64,000 nucleotides of DNA from contig OZ251994.1 of NCBI GenBank assembly GCA_965246925.1, forward strand, positions 3,596,001-3,660,000, written 5' to 3'. This DNA comes from JANPPS01 sp965246925 (GTDB lineage: Bacteria > Pseudomonadota > Alphaproteobacteria > Acetobacterales > Acetobacteraceae). Position numbers and translations under genes: made by a program. Of this stretch, positions 16,937-26,851 are shown piece by piece. A model generated the notes under the pieces. The model was not told the DNA's origin. It saw nothing but the letters and a program-made list of their open reading frames with translations, and made no database searches. The first letter of the stretch is position 1, and the number at the start of each line of letters is the position of its first letter.

Positions 16937-19621
16937 ATGACTGACGTCGTCGTCGTCGAATCGCCTGCGAAGGCCAAGACCATCAACAAGTATCTGGGCG
17001 GCGGCTACACCGTGCTGGCGAGCTTTGGCCACGTGCGCGACCTGCCGCCCAAGGACGGTAGTGTTCGGCCCGAAGAGGATTTTGCCATGGACTGGGCCGC
17101 CGATGAGCGCGGCAACCGCCAGGTGACGGCCATCGCCAAGGCATTGAAGGGCGCCGGCACGCTGTACCTTGCCACCGACCCGGACCGGGAGGGCGAGGCG
17201 ATCTCCTGGCACGTGCGCGCCATGCTGGAGGACAAGAAGGTCCTGCGTGGCATCAATGTGCAGCGTATCACCTTCAACGAGATCACAAAAAGTGCCGTCC
17301 AATACGCCATCGCCCACCCACGTGAGCTGGATCAGCCGTTGATCGAGGCCTATCTCGCCCGGCGTGCGCTGGACTATCTGGTCGGGTTCACCCTCTCCCC
17401 GGTCCTGTGGCGTAAGCTGCCCGGCAGCCGGTCCGCCGGGCGCGTCCAATCGGTGGCCTTGCGGCTGGTGTGCGAGCGGGAGGCCGAGATCGAGGCGTTC
17501 CGGCCGCGCGAGTACTGGACGATCGAGGCGCACATGCTGACGCCGGGCGGGGCGCCGTTCCTGGCACGCCTTACCCATCTGGACGGCAAGAAGCTCGACC
17601 AATTCGACATCAATACGGCAGCGCTGGCCGAAGCGGCCAAGCAGGCCGTCGAGGCTGGCGCGTTCAGCGTGGCGAGCGTGGAGCGGCGCCGGGTCAAGCG
17701 GCACCCGCCCGCGCCATTCACCACCAGCACCTTGCAGCAGGAAGCCAGCCGCAAGCTGGGCATGGGCGCGCAGCAGACGATGCGCGCGGCGCAGCAGCTG
17801 TATGAAGGGATCGAGCTGGACGGTGAGACGACGGGCCTTATTACCTACATGAGGACCGACGGCGTGCAGATGGCGCGCGAAGCCATGATGTCCATCCGGG
17901 AGCACGTGGGCGCTGTCTATGGCCGGGACTACGTTCCGGCGGCGCCGCGGGAGTATAACAGCAAGGCCAAGAACGCGCAGGAAGCGCATGAGGCGGTCCG
18001 CCCAACCGACGTCGAGCGGCGGCCCGAGCAGATGGCGCGGTTCTTGAGCCCCGAGCAGGCCCGGCTGTATGAGCTGGTGTGGAAGCGGGCCGTCGCGTCG
18101 CAGATGCAGTCGGCCGAGCTGGACCAGGTCGCGGTCGAGATTGCCGGCACGCGCACCAAGCTCCGGGCGAATGGGTCGATCGTCGCGTTCGACGGCTACC
18201 TCAAGCTGTACCGCGAAGACGTCGATGATGCACCGGAGAGCGGGGCGGACGAAAGCCGCATGCTGCCGCCGATGCAAGAGCGGGATCCGCTCACGCGGAA
18301 ATCGGTGGACGCGGAGCAGCACTTCACCCAGCCGCCTCCCCGATTTTCGGAGGCGAGCCTGGTGAAAAAAATGGAGGAGCTGGGTATCGGCCGGCCCAGC
18401 ACCTACGCCTCCATCCTCACGGTGCTGCGGGACCGGCAGTACGTCCGGCTGGAAAACAAGCGGTTCATCCCCGAGGACCGCGGACGGTTGGTGACGGCGT
18501 TCCTGACGAGCTTCTTCGAGCGCTACGTCGATACCGGCTTCACCGCCGGGCTCGAGGAGCAGCTGGACGACATCTCCGGCGGGCGGGCCGATTGGCGGGC
18601 GGTCATGCACGCGTTCTGGGACCAGTTCTCGAAGGCGATCGAGCAGACGCGCGAGCTGAAGATCAGCGACGTGATCGATGCACTGGACCACGATCTGGGC
18701 GAGCACTTCTTTCCCGCGCGTGAGGATGGTGCCGACCCCCGCCTGTGCCCGGCGTGTCATGCCGGGCGGCTCGGGCTCAAACTGGGGCGGCACGGGTCGT
18801 TCATCGGCTGTTCCAATTATCCTGGTTGCCAGTACACACGTCGCCTCGCGATCGACACGGGTGATGATGCCGGAGAAACCTTAAAAGAAGGTAAACGCGA
18901 GCTCGGAATGCATCCGGAGACGAAAGAGGGCATCACCGTCCGCCGCGGCCCTTACGGCGTCTATGTCCAGCAGGGCGAGGCGGACCCGGAAGACAAGAAA
19001 AAGAAGGTTCGCCGCACGTCGCTGCCCAAGGGCGTGGACGGCGATACGATTACGTTGGATCAGGCACTTGCACTGCTGTCCTTACCTCGGCTGGTAGGGC
19101 TGCATCCGGAGCGGCAAGAGCCGATCGAGGCGGGGATCGGCCGGTTCGGCCCGTTCATCAAGATGGGCTCGATCTTCGCGTCCCTGGATAAGGACGACGA
19201 CGTGCTGGTCGTCGGCCTGAACCGGGCGATGGACCTGATCTCCAAGAAGCTCGACAGCGTGCGCAGCCTGGGTGCCCATCCCGGGGATCACGAGGCTGTG
19301 CAGGTGCGCAAGGGCCGGTTTGGGCCGTATGCTCAGCATGGGCTGCGAGTCGCGAACCTGCCGCGCGACATGGCCATGGAGGATATCACCCTGGAACAGG
19401 CGGTGGCGCTGCTGGTCGAAAAGGGCAAGACGCTGAAGGCCAAGCCGGGCCAGAAGAAGGCCGCTGCGAAGAAGGCGGCACCGAAGAAGGCTGCTGCACC
19501 CCAGGATCCAGCAAAGAAGTCTTCTGTCAAGAAGCCTTCGATTAAGAAGGCGGCTACTAAGAGGCCTGGCACCAAGAAGCCTGGGCCCAAAAAAGCCGCC
19601 TCGGCGCGCAAGGCCGGCTAG
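16937..19621 (+). CDS. topA: DNA topoisomerase I
   Basis: Type IA topoisomerase of 894 aa that relaxes negative supercoils. It begins with a Toprim domain (VVVESPAKAKTINKYLG; DPDREGEAISWH) and has the active Tyr at Y304 in GLITYMRTDG. After the core comes one clear C4 zinc module (CPAC...CSNYPGC near residues 605-630) and further degenerate topoisomerase-C repeats (RRGPYGVYVQQG; GRFGPFIKMGS; KGRFGPYAQHG). The last 60 residues are a Lys/Ala/Pro-rich basic tail that probably adds DNA affinity, as in other alpha- and actinobacterial enzymes. Confidence 0.97.
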   Translation: MTDVVVVESPAKAKTINKYLGGGYTVLASFGHVRDLPPKDGSVRPEEDFAMDWAADERGNRQVTAIAKALKGAGTLYLATDPDREGEAISWHVRAMLEDKKVLRGINVQRITFNEITKSAVQYAIAHPRELDQPLIEAYLARRALDYLVGFTLSPVLWRKLPGSRSAGRVQSVALRLVCEREAEIEAFRPREYWTIEAHMLTPGGAPFLARLTHLDGKKLDQFDINTAALAEAAKQAVEAGAFSVASVERRRVKRHPPAPFTTSTLQQEASRKLGMGAQQTMRAAQQLYEGIELDGETTGLITYMRTDGVQMAREAMMSIREHVGAVYGRDYVPAAPREYNSKAKNAQEAHEAVRPTDVERRPEQMARFLSPEQARLYELVWKRAVASQMQSAELDQVAVEIAGTRTKLRANGSIVAFDGYLKLYREDVDDAPESGADESRMLPPMQERDPLTRKSVDAEQHFTQPPPRFSEASLVKKMEELGIGRPSTYASILTVLRDRQYVRLENKRFIPEDRGRLVTAFLTSFFERYVDTGFTAGLEEQLDDISGGRADWRAVMHAFWDQFSKAIEQTRELKISDVIDALDHDLGEHFFPAREDGADPRLCPACHAGRLGLKLGRHGSFIGCSNYPGCQYTRRLAIDTGDDAGETLKEGKRELGMHPETKEGITVRRGPYGVYVQQGEADPEDKKKKVRRTSLPKGVDGDTITLDQALALLSLPRLVGLHPERQEPIEAGIGRFGPFIKMGSIFASLDKDDDVLVVGLNRAMDLISKKLDSVRSLGAHPGDHEAVQVRKGRFGPYAQHGLRVANLPRDMAMEDITLEQAVALLVEKGKTLKAKPGQKKAAAKKAAPKKAAAPQDPAKKSSVKKPSIKKAATKRPGTKKPGPKKAASARKAG

Positions 19622-19623
19622 GC

Positions 19624-21600
19624 ATGGCCAAGCCTCCGCGCGGCAAGCCGCCAAGCCGGGGCCCTAACCGCGCGCGCCACGCCTCCCCTGCTCGCGACGA
19701 AGCCGTCATGGTCCGGATTACTGGAACCGACATGGACGGGGACGCGGTCGGGCGCCTCTTGGACTGGACCGGAACTGGCCCGCCTCCCACGATCCTTATG
19801 CTGCCCGAGCCGCGCGGAACGCCCGCCTTGGCTCCAGGTGAGCGCGTGCTGGCCCGCGTCAGCCCGGCCGGCGCCGGGCGATTCGAGGGGCGGACGGTGA
19901 AGCGCCTGACCGACGAGCCCGCCCGCATCCTCGGCATCTTTCGCGCCCCCGAGCGTCTCGTGCCCACCGACCGCCGGGCCAAGGCGGAGTGGCGCATTCC
20001 ACCCGGCGAGGATGGCGGCGCGGAGAATGACGAGATCGTCAGCGCCACTCCCCTGCCGCACGCCGGGCACGGCCTGAAGCCCGCCCGCATCACCGAGCGC
20101 CTGGGCCGCATGGGCGACGCGCGCTCCATCAGCCTGATCTGCATCCATGCGCACGACATTCCGACCGAGTTCCCGCCTGAGGCGCTGGCCGCCGCCGCGC
20201 GTGCCCGCGCGACGCCGCTGGGCCGGCGGGAGGACCTTCGCGCCGTGCCGCTGGTCACCATCGATGGCGAAGACGCGCGCGACTTCGATGACGCCGTGTT
20301 CGCCGAGCCGGACGGGGACGGCCACCGGCTGATCGTCGCCATCGCCGACGTCGCGCACTACGTCCGGCCTGGCACGCCGCTCGACGGGTCGGCGTTCGCC
20401 CGTGGCAACAGCGTGTATTTCCCCGATCGCGTCGTGCCGATGCTGCCGGAGGCGCTGTCGAACGGCTGGTGCAGCCTAAAGCCGCAGGAGGACCGCGGCT
20501 GCCTGTTCGTCGAAATGCACATCGACCACCGCGGCCGGAAGACCCGGCACCGCTTCGGCCGCGGCTTGATGCGTAGCGCCGCGCGGCTGACGTATGAGCA
20601 GGTGCAAGACGCGGAAAACGCCGGGCGGGATATCGGCCTCGGCGCGCTGTATCCGGCGTTCCGCGCCCTGCTGGCGGCGCGGCAGGCCCGGGGCACATTG
20701 GACCTTGACCTTCCGGAGCGGAAGGTCGTGCTGATCGAAGGCCGGGTCGCCTCCGTCCTGCCGCGCCCCCGGCTCGACAGTCACCGGCTGATCGAGGAGA
20801 TGATGGTGCTGGCCAACGTGGCGGCGGCCGAGCAGCTGGAGGCGTTCACCCGCCCCTGCATGTACCGCGTGCACGCACCGCCGACCGAGGAGAAACTCGA
20901 GGCGCTGCGCACGTTCCTGCACAGCATGGACATCAGCCTGCCGCCCGGAAACGAGATCCACCCGCGCGACCTCGACCGGGTGCTGCAGAAGGTCGCCAAT
21001 ACCGAGCACGCGCCGCTGGTGAACGAAGTGATCCTGCGCAGCCAAAGCCAGGCCGCGTACAGTCCCGACAATATCGGTCACTTCGGCCTCGCTCTGCCGC
21101 GCTACGCCCATTTCACGAGCCCGATCCGCCGGTATTCGGACCTGCTGGTGCATCGTGCGCTGATTACCGGGGGCAAGCTCGGCCTCGGCGGCCTGACCCC
21201 GGACGAGCCGGCCCGTTTCCCGGACATGGGCGAACACATCAGCGCCACCGAACGCCGTGCGGCGCTGGCGGAGCGGGAGGCGGTCGACCGGTATCTGGCG
21301 GCCTATATGGCGGACAAGGTCGGCGCCCGCTTCCCGGCCCGCATCTCCGGCGTGCAGCGCTTCGGCCTGTTCGTGACGCTCGCCGAAACCGGCGCCAGCG
21401 GGCTCATCCCCATGAGCGCCCTGGGCGACGATTACTGGGTATATGACGAGCCGAGCCAGAGCCTGTCGGGGCGCCGCACCCGCATGGTGTATCGCCTCGC
21501 CCAGGAGGTCGAGGTGCGGCTGCAGGAGGCGAGCCCCGTCACGGGCGGTCTTATTTTCGCGATGCAGCCGCCGTCCAGCCCGAAGCGGGCGCGGCGATGA
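19624..21600 (+). CDS. rnr: Ribonuclease R (RNase II/R family exoribonuclease)
   Basis: 3'-5' exoribonuclease able to degrade structured RNA. The 658-aa product is shorter than E. coli RNase R because the N-terminal helix-turn-helix is missing; it starts with a basic stretch and a cold-shock-like domain. The catalytic RNB domain shows DGEDARDFDDAVF (metal-binding aspartates near residue 220) and HFTSPIRRYSDLLVHR. A C-terminal S1 domain begins near ARISGVQRFGLFV and ends in a short basic tail. It lies 2 nt after topA and overlaps the S41 protease gene by 4 nt. Confidence 0.95.
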   Translation: MAKPPRGKPPSRGPNRARHASPARDEAVMVRITGTDMDGDAVGRLLDWTGTGPPPTILMLPEPRGTPALAPGERVLARVSPAGAGRFEGRTVKRLTDEPARILGIFRAPERLVPTDRRAKAEWRIPPGEDGGAENDEIVSATPLPHAGHGLKPARITERLGRMGDARSISLICIHAHDIPTEFPPEALAAAARARATPLGRREDLRAVPLVTIDGEDARDFDDAVFAEPDGDGHRLIVAIADVAHYVRPGTPLDGSAFARGNSVYFPDRVVPMLPEALSNGWCSLKPQEDRGCLFVEMHIDHRGRKTRHRFGRGLMRSAARLTYEQVQDAENAGRDIGLGALYPAFRALLAARQARGTLDLDLPERKVVLIEGRVASVLPRPRLDSHRLIEEMMVLANVAAAEQLEAFTRPCMYRVHAPPTEEKLEALRTFLHSMDISLPPGNEIHPRDLDRVLQKVANTEHAPLVNEVILRSQSQAAYSPDNIGHFGLALPRYAHFTSPIRRYSDLLVHRALITGGKLGLGGLTPDEPARFPDMGEHISATERRAALAEREAVDRYLAAYMADKVGARFPARISGVQRFGLFVTLAETGASGLIPMSALGDDYWVYDEPSQSLSGRRTRMVYRLAQEVEVRLQEASPVTGGLIFAMQPPSSPKRARR

Positions 21601-23108
21601 GGGTGTGGATGGTGGTCTTGCTGGTCTGGGCCGGGCCGGTTTGCGCGCAGACCGCCCGGCCGGAGTTCGAGATCCGGCTCGTGGCCGCGGTGTTCGGCGC
21701 CGCGTTCACGTTCATTGAGAACCGCTCGCTCGAACCCGCGCCGGTCGAGCAGATCGCGCTGTGGAGCCTCGGCAGCCTCACGAGCCTCGACCCCGCGCTC
21801 ACGGTCGAGAGCCGGGGCGGGCAGCTCAGCCTCCGGCGGGGCGGGCAGGAGATCCTACAGCGGGCGGTCCCCGCGTCCGGCACCGGCGAGCTGTGGGGGG
21901 CGGCGGTGGCGGATGTGCTGGCCGCCGCCTGGGACGCGTCCGACCCGGTGCGCCGCGGGGGCACGCAGGGGCTGATTTCCGCATTGTTCGAGGAAATGCT
22001 GAACCACCTCGACCCCTACTCCCGCTACACGCCGCCGGGCGCGGCGGCGCTGGACCGGGAGCGGCGGTCGGGCGATGCCGGCGGCGGCATCAAGCTCACC
22101 CGGCTTGGTGCCCAGTTCATCATCGGCAGCGTGAACCAGGCCGGGCCCGGCGCCGACGCCGGGCTGGTCGCAGGGGACCGGCTGATCGCCGTCGACGACC
22201 AGCCGGTGCAGGGCGAGGACCTGCAGACCGTCATGGGCTGGATCAACGGGGTGGAGGGCACGGACGTGGACCTCACGATCCGCAGCCGCGACGGCCGCAC
22301 CCGCACGATCGAGCTGGAGCGCGCGGTGGTGCCGCCCGAGACGGTGTTTGCCGAAGTGCGCGGCGCCAACCTGCTGATCCGCATTACGGCCTTCAGCGCT
22401 GACACCGACCAGCGGTTGCGGCAGGAGCTGGAGAGGGCGCTCGAGGGGCCGTCCGGGCAGCGCATCAAGGGGCTGATCTTGGATCTGCGCGGCAACCGCG
22501 GCGGCCTGCTGCGCCAGGCCGCGGCTACGACGGATTTGCTGCTCAGCAGCGGTGTCATCGCAAAAACGGAGGGGCGCAACGGTAATGCAAACCACGTGTT
22601 CCAAGCCGGAAGTGCCGACCTGGCGGAGGGCCGTCCGGTCGTGGTGCTGGTCGATGGCCGCTCGGCCAGTGCCGCGGAGATTATGGCCGCCGCGCTGGCC
22701 GATAACGGGCGCGGTATCGTGGTGGGCAGCTCCACGTTGGGCAAAGGTCTGGTGCAGACCATTACGACGCTGCCGGATGGCGGCGAGCTGTTCGTCACCT
22801 GGTCCCGCGTGCTGGCGCCCCGCGGCTGGCCGCTCCAGGGACTGGGCGTCATGCCGCAGGTGTGCACCAGCCAGGGGCCGGAGGCGGTGACGGTGCAGCT
22901 TCAATCGCTCAACCGCGGCAACTCCCGCATGGCGGCGGCGATCACCCGGCAGCGGATGACGCGGGCGCCGGTGCCGGTGAACGAGATCATCAATCTCCGC
23001 ACCCCCTGCCCGGCCGCAGACGGACGCGACACGGATTTAGTGGCGGCCCGCTACCTGTTGAGCAATGAGCGTGCCTACGAAACCGCGCGGCTGCAGCCGG
23101 TGCCGTAA
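21597..23108 (+). CDS. S41 family C-terminal processing peptidase
   Basis: Exported serine protease of 503 aa. Residues 1-18 are a signal peptide ending VCAQ. A PDZ domain spans about residues 158-240 (NQAGPGADAGLVAGDRLIAVDD). The S41 catalytic domain follows: DLRGNRGGLLRQA, catalytic Ser in DGRSASAAEIMAAAL, and catalytic Lys in GSSTLGKGLVQT. This Ser-Lys dyad is that of CtpA/Prc proteases that trim periplasmic or membrane proteins. The N-terminal 140 residues are not conserved to my eye. Translation is coupled to rnr by an ATGA overlap. Confidence 0.92.
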   Translation: MRVWMVVLLVWAGPVCAQTARPEFEIRLVAAVFGAAFTFIENRSLEPAPVEQIALWSLGSLTSLDPALTVESRGGQLSLRRGGQEILQRAVPASGTGELWGAAVADVLAAAWDASDPVRRGGTQGLISALFEEMLNHLDPYSRYTPPGAAALDRERRSGDAGGGIKLTRLGAQFIIGSVNQAGPGADAGLVAGDRLIAVDDQPVQGEDLQTVMGWINGVEGTDVDLTIRSRDGRTRTIELERAVVPPETVFAEVRGANLLIRITAFSADTDQRLRQELERALEGPSGQRIKGLILDLRGNRGGLLRQAAATTDLLLSSGVIAKTEGRNGNANHVFQAGSADLAEGRPVVVLVDGRSASAAEIMAAALADNGRGIVVGSSTLGKGLVQTITTLPDGGELFVTWSRVLAPRGWPLQGLGVMPQVCTSQGPEAVTVQLQSLNRGNSRMAAAITRQRMTRAPVPVNEIINLRTPCPAADGRDTDLVAARYLLSNERAYETARLQPVP

Positions 23109-23513
23109 CGGGAGGGCCGTGATCCGGCGCGTCCGCGATACATTGACGCGTTGGATCGGCGCTTGGCACAATCGGGCGGCGCGGTGACCCGGGCCCGGCG
23201 AACGACTGTTTTGATGCCACAACCGATCTGACCAAAAGCATAATGAACGGATTGGGACCGATTTCGAGCACAATCCACGAACATGACTAGGTTCGAATTT
23301 CGTGTCAGGCGCATCAATCGCCGCTCTCGCATTAATGCAACTAACCGCTCGGACGTATCAGGCTTCATTTCGCGCAGTCCGAGCCCGTTTGTAGTTGCCT
23401 GGTCGGGTGTGCTGAGGCCTGTTTGCGATCTCTCTTATGATCTCTTCGACGGTGTTCTTGCTGTGTCAATGGCGAAAGCCTGAACCGGCGCGATGCGAAC
23501 GGCATCCCATCCC
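23109..23513. other. Intergenic stretch without recognisable gene
   Basis: About 400 bp between the S41 protease and the PEP-CTERM metalloprotease, whose 3' ends converge here. GC appears lower than in the flanking genes. Short open frames occur on both strands but have no family motif and no ribosome site. No tRNA, clear hairpin terminator or repeat was recognised. Confidence 0.5.
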
Positions 23514-24467
23514 TCAGCTTTGCTCGGCCTCACGGCGGCGAAGTAGGGTAAGGGTCAACAGTCCTATGGCGAGCAACGCTGCGGCTTGGGGTTCCGGCAC
23601 GGCCGTGGCGGCTACGGTGTCGTAGCCCAAGATGTCCAGCGCAGTAATGTCGAGCGGCGTCGCGTTGATGACCTGGCCTGGGGAGTAGGCGGGGACCATG
23701 ATGCCGTCCACGCCGGGTGCCCAGTGACTGGCCTGATACTGCCCGGAGCCGCCCGGGGCGAAATTCGCCGGGGCGCCGAGCGGATCGAGCACAGCCGACG
23801 TGCCGTCATCAACCGAGAAATACGCCGGGCCCGGCGCCGCTGTGCGAATACCTGCGGCGTTGAACCGGAACTCGTCCAGCAACGTCACCGTATTGCCAGG
23901 TGCACCGCCATCGATACTGGAGTCGAACCCAAGTAGATGCGCGATCTCATGCTCGGCCACGCCAATCAGATCGAAGGCGTTGCTGGCGATCGTGCCGGTG
24001 GCACTGCGGCTGGTGGCAAAGGTATAGCGTGTCGAGAATTCGATGACACCAGCAGAGCCTGACGATGGCAAACCAAGTGCAAGAGCCTCGGCGCGGGTGA
24101 GCGCGACCGTGCCGGACGGCGGTCGTGCGACAAACGAAGTCACGGCCACGCGGTCCAGGGCGGACTTCGCATCGGCAGTGAGCAACGACACGACCTGCGC
24201 GGCAGGTGCCGTGATGTAAGCGGGAGAGGTCTCTCCCAGGATACCGGGTGCCAGATTCGTGAAGCCGATGTTGACCGTGACGGAAACCGGATCGGAAAAC
24301 AGGCTTGACCAGGCCCGGCCCGCCGTCGCGAACGCCGCAGACTGTTCGGGGGTCAGAATATCGCCCGCGATGGTGACGAAGTTGAAGCTTAAAGCGGCAG
24401 CCGGCCTGGAAAGGCTCGCTAGGGCCAGTGCGGCGACGGTTAATGAACCTACAAGCCGGACGATCAT
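23514..24467 (-). CDS. PEP-CTERM-anchored zinc metalloprotease (NF038122-like)
   Basis: Exported protein of 317 aa. It has an N-terminal signal peptide (residues 1-25, SLTVAALALASLSRPAAA), a zincin motif HEIAHLLGFDS near residue 172, and a C-terminal PEP-CTERM tail: VPEP, a hydrophobic helix (AAALLAIGLLTLTLL) and RRR. The tail marks proteins sorted by exosortase to the envelope or exopolysaccharide. The body matches a small family of PEP-CTERM metalloproteases as recalled. No exosortase or EPS gene is in the window. The substrate is unknown. Confidence 0.82.
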   Translation of the reverse strand: MIVRLVGSLTVAALALASLSRPAAALSFNFVTIAGDILTPEQSAAFATAGRAWSSLFSDPVSVTVNIGFTNLAPGILGETSPAYITAPAAQVVSLLTADAKSALDRVAVTSFVARPPSGTVALTRAEALALGLPSSGSAGVIEFSTRYTFATSRSATGTIASNAFDLIGVAEHEIAHLLGFDSSIDGGAPGNTVTLLDEFRFNAAGIRTAAPGPAYFSVDDGTSAVLDPLGAPANFAPGGSGQYQASHWAPGVDGIMVPAYSPGQVINATPLDITALDILGYDTVAATAVPEPQAAALLAIGLLTLTLLRRREAEQS

Positions 24468-24571
24468 CCCTCACCCTCCATCGACACCAGCCTCTAGCTC
24501 AGAGAAGGCGATGTAGGGCAGGCTAGACCTACTCGGCCTAGTTGTAAAAGCCTTAATCAATGAAACCGGAA

Positions 24572-24595
24572 CCCGGCCGGATCTGTCCGGCCGGG
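24572..24595 (-). terminator. Hairpin terminator downstream of fusA
   Basis: Perfect 10-bp inverted repeat (CCCGGCCGGA, four-base loop, then its complement) located just past the fusA stop. The T-tract after it on the minus strand is short and mixed (TTCCGGTTTC), so termination strength is uncertain. Confidence 0.65.
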
Positions 24596-24603
24596 CTTGG
24601 TGT

Positions 24604-26712
24604 TCAGGCGCTCTTCGCCATGATCTCGTCCGCGATGTTGCGCGGCACGGGGTCGTAATGATGGAACTGCATCGTGAAGCTGGCCCGGCCCTTGGTCATG
24701 CCGCGCAGCTGATTAATGTAGCCGAACATCTCCTTCAACGGCACATGCCCGCGCACGATGACGGTGCTGCCGCTGCTCTCCTGCGACTGAATGGTGCCGC
24801 GGCGGCGGTTCAAGTCACCCACGACGTCGCCCACGTGGTCCTGCGGCGTGGTCACCTCCACCTCCATGATCGGCTCGAGGATGATCGGCCCGGCCTTCTT
24901 CATGCCCTCCCGAAAGCACGCCTTGGCCGCGATCTCGAACGCCAGGGCGGACGAGTCCACGTCATGGTACTTGCCGTCCACCAGCGAGTAGCTGAAGTCG
25001 ACCGTCGGGAACCCGGCCAGCACGCCAGTATCGGCCTGGTTGCGAATGCCCTTCTCCACCGCCGGGATATACTCCTTCGGCACCGTCCCGCCCACGACCT
25101 TGTTGGCGAACACCACGCCGACATTCCGCTCGAGCGGCGCGAACTCGATCTTCACTTCCGCATACTGGCCGCTACCGCCCGACTGCTTCTTGTGCGTGTA
25201 GGTTTCCGTATGCGTCTTGCTGATGGTCTCACGGTACGCCACCTGCGGCGCGCCGATATTGGCGTCCACGCCATACTCGCGGCGCAGCCGGTCGATGATG
25301 ATCTCCAGATGCAGCTCGCCCATCCCGGACAGGATGGTCTGCCCGCTCTCCTGATCGGTTTTCAGCCGCAAGGACGGGTCCTCGCCCGCCAGCTTCTGCA
25401 GCCCGAGCGTCATCTTCTCCACGCCGTCCTTGGTCTTAGGCTCCACCGAGATGTCGATTACCGGGACCGGAAACGCCATCCGCTCCAGGATCACCGGGTC
25501 ATCGGCGGAGGCCAGCGTGTCACCGGTGCCGGTGTCCTTCAGGCCCACGAACGCGGCGATGTCGCCGGCATGCACCTCCTTGATCTCGGCCCGCTTGTCG
25601 GCGTGCATCTGGAACATGCGTCCGATGCGCTCCTTGCTATCCTTCGTCGTGTTCATGACGGTGTCACCGCTCTTCAATGACCCGGCATACACCCGCACGA
25701 ACGTCAGCGTGCCATACTTGTCGTTGATGATCTTGAACGCGAGCCCGGCGAACGGCGCCTTGATCACCGCCGGGATCACCCGCTGCACCTTGTCCTCGGC
25801 GTCACCCTCTTCGGCCGCGACCTTGATGCCCGGCACGTCGATCGGGCTCGGCAGATAATCCAGCACCGCGTCCAGCAACGGCTGCACGCCCTTGTTCTTG
25901 AACGCCGTCCCGCACAGCACCGGGCGGAACGCGCCGCTGATAGCGCCCATCTTGATGCAGCGCTTCAACGTCTCGACCGAGACGTCGCCCTTCTCGAAAT
26001 ACTCTTCCATCGCGACCGTATCGACCGACAGCGCCGTATCCAGCAGCAGCTCGCGCGCCTCGGCCGCCTTCTCCGCCATGTCCTCGGGGATCGGCTCGTC
26101 ATGGAACTTCGCACCCAGCTCGCCGCCTTCCCAGACGATGGCCTTCATCTCCACCAGATCCACCACGCCCACAAACTGATCCTCGATCCCGATCGGCAGC
26201 TGTAGCGGGAGCGCCACGATATCGAGCTTCTCCTTCAGCGTATCGAACGCGCGGTAGAAATCGGCACCCGTCCGGTCCAGCTTGTTGATGAAGATGATGC
26301 GCGGCACGTTGTACCTGTCCGCCAGGCGCCAGTTGGTCTCGCTCTGCGGCTGCACGCCGGCCACGCCCTCGATGATGAACACCGCGCCGTCCAGCACGCG
26401 GAGTGACCGGTTCACCTCGATGTTGAAGTCGATATGGCCCGGCGTGTCGATGATGTTGATGCGGTGGTCCTTCCACTCGCACGTGACCGCGGCGGAGGTG
26501 ATCGTGATGCCACGCTCCCGCTCCTGCTCCATGTAATCGGTCGTGGTATTGCCGTCATGCACCTCGCCGATGCGGTGCGATACGCCTGTGTAATACAGGA
26601 TGCGCTCCGTCGTCGTGGTCTTGCCCGCGTCGATATGCGCCGTAATCCCGATGTTGCGGATGAGGCCGAGCGGGTTGGCTACGGGGGCGTCGGTGGTGGC
26701 GGTCTCGGACAC
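24604..26712 (-). CDS. fusA: Elongation factor G
   Basis: Translocation GTPase of 702 aa. The GTPase domain shows AHIDAGKTTTTERIL (G1), a GITI switch I, DTPGH (G3) and NKLDR (G4). Domain II, domains III/V and the domain IV loop (SGGSGQYAEVKIEF) follow, and the C terminus is typical. GTG 26712 is chosen because GGAGA stands 8 nt before it; an upstream in-frame start at 26769 would add 19 odd residues. It is not in a str operon with rpsL, rpsG and tuf. Switch I reads GNTTTDYMEQERERG and G4 reads NKLDRTGADF, so it could be a second EF-G paralogue. Confidence 0.93.
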   Translation of the reverse strand: MSETATTDAPVANPLGLIRNIGITAHIDAGKTTTTERILYYTGVSHRIGEVHDGNTTTDYMEQERERGITITSAAVTCEWKDHRINIIDTPGHIDFNIEVNRSLRVLDGAVFIIEGVAGVQPQSETNWRLADRYNVPRIIFINKLDRTGADFYRAFDTLKEKLDIVALPLQLPIGIEDQFVGVVDLVEMKAIVWEGGELGAKFHDEPIPEDMAEKAAEARELLLDTALSVDTVAMEEYFEKGDVSVETLKRCIKMGAISGAFRPVLCGTAFKNKGVQPLLDAVLDYLPSPIDVPGIKVAAEEGDAEDKVQRVIPAVIKAPFAGLAFKIINDKYGTLTFVRVYAGSLKSGDTVMNTTKDSKERIGRMFQMHADKRAEIKEVHAGDIAAFVGLKDTGTGDTLASADDPVILERMAFPVPVIDISVEPKTKDGVEKMTLGLQKLAGEDPSLRLKTDQESGQTILSGMGELHLEIIIDRLRREYGVDANIGAPQVAYRETISKTHTETYTHKKQSGGSGQYAEVKIEFAPLERNVGVVFANKVVGGTVPKEYIPAVEKGIRNQADTGVLAGFPTVDFSYSLVDGKYHDVDSSALAFEIAAKACFREGMKKAGPIILEPIMEVEVTTPQDHVGDVVGDLNRRRGTIQSQESSGSTVIVRGHVPLKEMFGYINQLRGMTKGRASFTMQFHHYDPVPRNIADEIMAKSA

Positions 26713-26851
26713 GGGTTTTCTCCAATGGGCGCAGGCGCTGCGGGACCCCTGCCCCGCGCGCCTGGCCATACACCCCAGGGCTCGTGGCCGGAAGGGCTAG
26801 AATGCAGGCGGCTTATGTGCGGCACGAAATCCGGGAATGCAAGGGCGGCGG

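Noticed and set aside
14972..18793. A very long minus-strand open frame (over 1200 codons) opposite pyrC', plsY, dprA and topA
   Set aside because: It mirrors four well-supported plus-strand genes, has low-complexity Arg/Pro-rich translation and no family motif; high GC makes antisense stop codons rare.
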